A stretch of DNA of 21,867 nucleotides. Source: Nemertoderma westbladi. Its lineage: Eukaryota; Xenacoelomorpha; Nemertodermatida; Nemertodermatidae. The notes below the pieces were generated by a model. That model made no database searches, was not told where the DNA came from, and worked only from the letters and a program-made list of their open reading frames with translations. The position numbers and the translations under genes were made by a program. Numbering within the stretch: position 1 is the stretch's first letter; the number at the start of each line of letters is the position of its first letter. The stretch is taken from positions 1 to 21,867 of the forward strand of contig JAUCBJ010004222.1 of the NCBI GenBank assembly GCA_032718475.1, written 5' to 3'. Below, piece by piece: positions 17,532 to 21,867 of the stretch.

Positions 17532-18417
17532 ATGTCCCCTAATGAAGTTAGGACGGACGCAATGAGGACGGCCATAAAGGGTGAAGTTCTGGGATTCACA
17601 CTTCAAGAACGCAGAAGTAGTAGATATCCGGCAACTACAGTCACAGACACCGACTTTGCGGATGACATCGCCCTGCTTTCTAATACGCTAGCAGATGCAC
17701 AGCTTCTACTAAATAAAGTGGAGAGGGCTACTAAGGAGGTTGGATTGCATATAAATGCTACCAAGACCGAATTCATGACCTTTAATGTTGATGGAAACTT
17801 GACAACCATTGATAATAATCAACTAAGGAAGGTCGATGACTTCCAGTAGTACCTTGGATCATAGATAGAGAGTAGCAAAAAGGACATATAAGTTAGGAAA
17901 GCAAAGGCTTGGGTAGCTCTATCAAAAATGGATACCACCTGGAAATCAGATCTCTCCAGGCACCTGAAGACTAAGTTCTTTCGAGCCACAGTGGAAAGTG
18001 TATTTTTATACGGGGGTGAGACCTGGACACTGACTAAATCACGTGAACAACGAATTGATGGTTGCTACACAAGACTACTAAGGGCAGCCCTAAACATCAG
18101 CTGGAGACAACACATGACAAACGCCGAGCTTTATGGTACAATACCACCTGTATCAACCACCCTCCGTGAACGCAGATTAAGATTCAGTGGGCACTGCTGG
18201 CGAAGTAAAGACGAGGTCATACCAGATCTACTTCTCTGGCAACCAACTCATGGAAAGCGTAGTCGTGGACGACCTGCCATAACATATATAGATCAACTTG
18301 AAAGGGATACTGAACTTGGGAGAAACGAAATTGCGACAACTATGGAGAATCGGGAAGCCTCGGAAGGATCTCATTTCCACTGTCCGAGTTCGCTCGACCT
18401 AGTAGTAGTAGTAGAAG
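17532..18417 (+). pseudogene. LINE C reverse transcriptase C-terminal part and 3' tail
   Basis: The frame 17532-17849 contains GFTLQERRSSRYPATTVTDT and the catalytic DTDFADDIALL (near 17650-17680), then VDDFQ-stop-YLGS-stop. Coding resumes at 17928: KMDTTWKSDLSRHLKTKFF, LYGGETWTLTKSREQRIDG, RLRFSGHCWRSKDEV and LLLWQPTHGKRSRGRP. This is the motif C to post-RT region of an APE-type LINE. The element ends in CCTAGTAGTAGTAGTAG, the same kind of tail as the LINE B family. Stops at 17847-17849 and in the gap to 17928 show it is dead. The open frame continues past the LINE end into the adjoining 15-bp repeat, which is not LINE sequence. Confidence 0.9.
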
Positions 18418-18420
18418 TTA

Positions 18421-18525
18421 GGACAATTCCGACCCGGACAATTCCTACACGGATAATTCCGACCCGGACAATTCCTACACGGATAATTCCGACCCGGACA
18501 ATTGCGACCCGGACAATTCCGACCC
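18421..18525 (+). repeat. Seven-unit 15-bp tandem array
   Basis: Units 2-3 and 4-5 form a duplicated 30-bp pair (CCTACAC type followed by GGATAATT type). The 15-bp period keeps the upstream LINE frame open, creating an artificial T-I-P-T-R pentapeptide tail. Confidence 0.92.
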
Positions 18526-19050
18526 ATTCAAAGATCTAATGAAATTTTCATTGGTCGGATTGTCCGGGTCGGAAGTGTCCTAGTTCGGAATTGTCCTGGT
18601 CGAAATTGTCCGGATCCAAATAAATAAAAGTAATTAATAGAAATTATCGTTAATCAATAACAAAAATCTGCGTTCTAGAATACTAATTTTTATCTTTATT
18701 GATAGCTAGTATGTTTTAGAAAATTTTCAAAAAAATAGCAAAAAATAGCTAGTATTATAATAATTTGGTGGAGGTGTGCCAAAAACACACTAGTACCAAA
18801 TATACGCAATTCGAAAAATAATACTACACTAAATTTACATAGCATTAATAACGTGTCTAGAACGAAGAATTATCCATGGACACTGCGATCTTATGCTGAA
18901 TAATAATACAATGTAATGTTAAATAAAATTATTATTTATTATTATTATAATTTTTAAATTATTTGGGTCGGAATTGTCCTAGCTGGATCCGGACAATTCC
19001 GATCTGGACAATTAATTTCGACCCATGAAAATTTAATTCGATCTCTGAAT

Positions 19051-19095
19051 GGGTCGGAATTGTCCGGGTCCGAATTGTCCGGGTCCAAATTGTCC
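19051..19095 (-). repeat. Three-unit 15-bp array in inverse orientation
   Basis: GGGTCGGAATTGTCC, GGGTCCGAATTGTCC and GGGTCCAAATTGTCC follow one another directly, then GTACACC. The complement of that border, GGTGTAC, also precedes the array at 21671, so the edge is probably a real element end. Confidence 0.9.
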
Positions 19096-19468
19096 GTACA
19101 CCTACCCTTATCACTGGGCCACCTACAGTAAAGTCAACCTGGGTAACTGCAGTCGATTTATGACCTCAGAAAATTTTAATCGGTTGTCTAGAATTACGTT
19201 CCACGTATCAATCAGGAGGAAAGGATTATAAACAAACAATAATACGAAATGGCAGAATGTTATAATTTCACACATTTCTAAAATGTTTTGATCTCAGCCC
19301 ACTAGCGGTTGACTGGAGAATTACCGAGGGATTACCGTCCCCACATACACGCAGCCTAAGGATGGTCTATGGTATAACATGTATATCTGCCGAGTTTCAG
19401 CTAGAACGGATCGCTTTATCGACCTACGGTACTTAGTTTTAGTGCAATTCTAATAAATATTTTTGAAG

Positions 19469-19574
19469 TACTGTACAGTTAATAGGGTTGGTGGGCGAAG
19501 AAATTATTGTTGGGCTAGAAACAGTTGGATAATTGAAAAAATAATTTAATCCTTCGCACCAATCCTATACAGTA
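19469..19574. repeat. Long imperfect inverted repeat (hairpin)
   Basis: The left arm (TACTGTA, TAGGGTTGGTG, CGAAG, AAATTATT) pairs with the right arm 19540-19574 with three small insertions. The loop is about 30 nt and contains GTTGGGCTAG. It could be the remains of a small foldback transposon or a transcribed hairpin. Confidence 0.65.
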
Positions 19575-20703
19575 GACGAATAGCAGTTTTTTTAAGCTGA
19601 TAATATTTTGCACTGCTGCATTTAATCAACCACCTAAACAAACCTGAGGTAATCATAATTTCTCGGTTTAGTAAAATAGTGTTTGTTCGAACCAGTGACG
19701 TAGTGATTCTGGATTTCCTATAATTTAACTACAATACTACACTGCAATATTTTACAACAACGCAGTGATGAAAAATTATAAACACCCATCAAATCAACTT
19801 CGTAGTGAACAAAATGATATTGTGTGAATTCTTAAGAAACTCTGCGTTTATATAATATTCTTTAAACAGGGACATCAGTAAAGCCATTACTCCCAAACGA
19901 ATTTCATTATTTATTCATGTTTTATTAATATTTAAATCCGAGATTTTTCAGCTTGCTCTATATTTTTACGGGCTGTGTGTAGAGGCAATTACAATGGTCG
20001 CTACTGAATAGTGAATGCTGGGCTAACACATGCCGTCTGAATAGATAATGGTTTATAAGGAGGGTAGAAGTCTTCTTACGTAATCGTGATGCCTAGCAGG
20101 ACCACATGGTGAGAGGTACTATAAATTAGTTAAACTACCAATAAGATAACCCGAACTTTCGACAACATTTGCGTTAATTGTAACACCAAATGGCTTTCTT
20201 CCTCTTTGATGGTTGGTTATAAAACAACTCTTCGTTAATGGAAACATCGCCTCATTCTCAAATTGCTTTTGATGCTTATGTAAATAATTTACTATCAATC
20301 ACGTGTTTTGTGCTTTATTAAGTATGCACTATGCGATGCAGCAAATCTGCTTTCCTTTGATCCTTTTTGAAATTAGGACACCATATGTATTATATTTCTC
20401 AAGTTTCAATCAGTGCGGTGCGATGCAACACGAACTGAACTATTGTTTTGAGTAGTGATGATGAATTGTTGCAATACCCTATGCAAAAATTCCGATAAAA
20501 ATAATTATGCTTAGGACTTTTTTTGATTATATTGCAGATGTATTGTATAGAAAACTATTACAATTGTGTGTCATAATGCTGTAGTCCTTTAGTTCTAATG
20601 GAATAATCACTTAATTTATGACAAAAGATGGGATATCATTCAATTTAGGGTTACAGTTTGAATATGTAAACCGATTATTAAAAGGTTAAAGACTAAATTT
20701 AGC

Positions 20704-20727
20704 GGGGGGGGGGGGGGGGGGGGGGGG
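20704..20727. repeat. G24 homopolymer
   Basis: Twenty-four consecutive G residues. The run is prone to length polymorphism, sequencing error and quadruplex formation. Confidence 0.95.
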
Positions 20728-21662
20728 TATGTGGAGTGGTCTTCAGACTGGCCCTTGGCAGTCGACACTCTTAGATCCTGTGTTACGGTATTTTCATTAA
20801 TTTAATTTAATTAATTTGAAATGCGAATGCGAACTTTTTACCAATAGGTTGTGAACTTTGCTGTAAACTAGGTTAGTGTGTCTCGGAGTGGATAGTCTAA
20901 GCTTGTTTGGTGGTTGAAATCCATCTTAATGTTAAAAAAAATTCACATTCCTCGTTTCCCAAGTCTATTAGGACACTATTGACATACAGTAAGTGTCTAC
21001 GTAAGCCCGGCGGGACAATGGGAACCTAGTCTCTGTACCTGTAGTATGCATTGTATAATTATTATGTGCGTTCTTCCTTGGGAGTTAGTGCAGCGTACTT
21101 CCCCTTACATACGGTCTCTGTTGGAGGAAACAGATTATACAGGATTGGAATCTATTCGTCGGTGTAGAATGAATGTTGGAGGACTCAGTAATAATCGAAG
21201 GTTGGATTAGGTACGTTGGAAATACCAGATAGGTGGGATATAACTTTATTTCTGTATTTGATTGAGTGTTCGTTGTTAGTTGATATTTGTGGTAACAACG
21301 TCAATGTGTTCTGCCTTTAGATTCCTTAAACTTAGAGTCCAGACTTGAAATAGAGTAGTGATTGGGTGGAACGTAAATTGAAACATATACAAAAATAAAT
21401 TTAGATTAAAGATACTATTTATATAAATGGAATAAATGGTTTTTTTAGGTGTGCTAAATCGGTTCGAAAAATATTATTGATCTTTCCTTCGTGATATTTG
21501 TGTTTATAATAGTGAAAGTCTGATTTAAACGATAACATTCCAATTAAATGCGAACGTATAATCTGAAACGAACCGATTAAACAGTCAAATTGTGGTTATG
21601 GTCGAAATAATTATTGGGCTAGAAAAAATCGAAATATATTAAGTGAAATATATTAGATAAAA

Positions 21663-21867
21663 GGGTGTACGGACAATTGCGACACGGATAACTCCGACCG
21701 GGACAATTGCGACCCGGAAAATTGCGACACGGTTAACTCCGACCGGGACAATTCCGACTCGGACAATTGCGACCCACTCAGAGATCGACTGAAATTTTTA
21801 TGGTTCGGAATTGTCCGGGTCGGAATTGTCCGGATTCAGCATAGGACAATTCCGACCCAAATAATTT
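21663..21867. mobile_element. Second foldback-like element, one arm, truncated by window end
   Basis: After the border GGGTGTAC come seven 15-bp units (21671-21775, types GGACAATTGCGACCC and GGATAACTCCGACCG), the 36-bp core (21771-21806), inverted units, GTCCGGATTCAGCATA, and finally GGACAATTCCGACCC with AAATAATTT. The order and borders match the complement of 19104-18956, including the terminal AAATTATTT segment. This is therefore a second copy of the same element, in opposite orientation to the right arm of the first. The rest lies beyond the window. Confidence 0.75.

Larger units (their letters stand above)
18421..19095. mobile_element. Foldback-like element with arms of 15-bp tandem repeats
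   Basis: The left arm has seven exact 15-bp units of the type GGACAATTCCGACCC (18421-18525), a 36-bp core (18521-18556), then degenerate units in the opposite direction ending near GTCCGGATCC (18608). The right arm is the same arrangement inverted: three units (19051-19095), the core in reverse (19020-19055), then inverted units and GGATCCGG, out to TTTGGGTCGGAATTGTCC (about 18962). The middle (about 18620-18955) is AT-rich and has no open frame. Long inverted repeats made of short tandem repeats are the hallmark of foldback elements (Drosophila FB, sea urchin TU). No transposase is present and no target duplication could be fixed. Confidence 0.7.
19096..21662. other. AT-rich intergenic DNA, no gene recognised
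   Basis: No open frame of note or exon-like segment with recognisable protein similarity is visible on either strand in about 2.6 kb; only a short repeat-derived frame enters at 19049-19231. It contains the imperfect long hairpin at 19469-19574, a G24 homopolymer at 20704-20727, and a 10-bp inverted repeat AATCGGTTCG near 21458 and 21569. Regulatory elements cannot be assigned. Confidence 0.55.

Overview
This window is eukaryotic, AT-rich, repeat-dense DNA, most likely from an invertebrate animal. The evidence is one spliced gene with GT-AG introns, tandem satellites, APE-type LINE retrotransposons, a hAT-type non-autonomous DNA transposon and a foldback-like repeat element. I cannot name the species. 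The LINE proteins resemble types I associate with cnidarians and other aquatic invertebrates, but that is recollection, not a search. There are no operons, CRISPR arrays or rRNA genes, and I found no credible tRNA gene.

Layout. 1-1030: a minisatellite with 16-20 bp units organised into exact 125-bp and 250-bp higher-order repeats. 1030-2919: AT-rich DNA with no gene. 2920-3763: an 844-bp hAT-type MITE with TIRs starting CAGTGCCGG and a perfect 8-bp target duplication. 3764-4600: intergenic DNA with small inverted and degenerate repeats. 4616-6935: a satellite array of 34 units of about 68-70 bp. 7278-7620: a 5'-truncated LINE 3' end in a perfect 13-bp target duplication, sitting in a sequence resembling a satellite monomer. 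7826-10896 (minus strand): the only convincing host gene, a FOXRED2/ERFAD-like ER flavoprotein, of which I can join four coding exons (584 codons). 11450-18417: a nest of dead LINEs. A plus-strand element (LINE C) is split by a minus-strand element (LINE B) at a 13-bp target duplication, and LINE B's tail was hit by a small 5'-inverted LINE (LINE A). 18421-19095: a foldback-like element whose inverted arms are made of 15-bp tandem repeats around a conserved 36-bp core. 19096-21662: AT-rich, apparently non-coding DNA with one long imperfect hairpin. 21663-21867: one arm of a second foldback-like element, cut by the window end.

How it fits together. The host gene should encode a luminal ER FAD-dependent oxidoreductase of the ER-associated degradation pathway. 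Everything else is mobile or tandem DNA, and the insertions can be partly ordered: LINE C, then LINE B, then LINE A. All LINE open frames are broken. The most unusual structure is the foldback-like element with 15-bp repeat arrays, present in at least one and a half copies.
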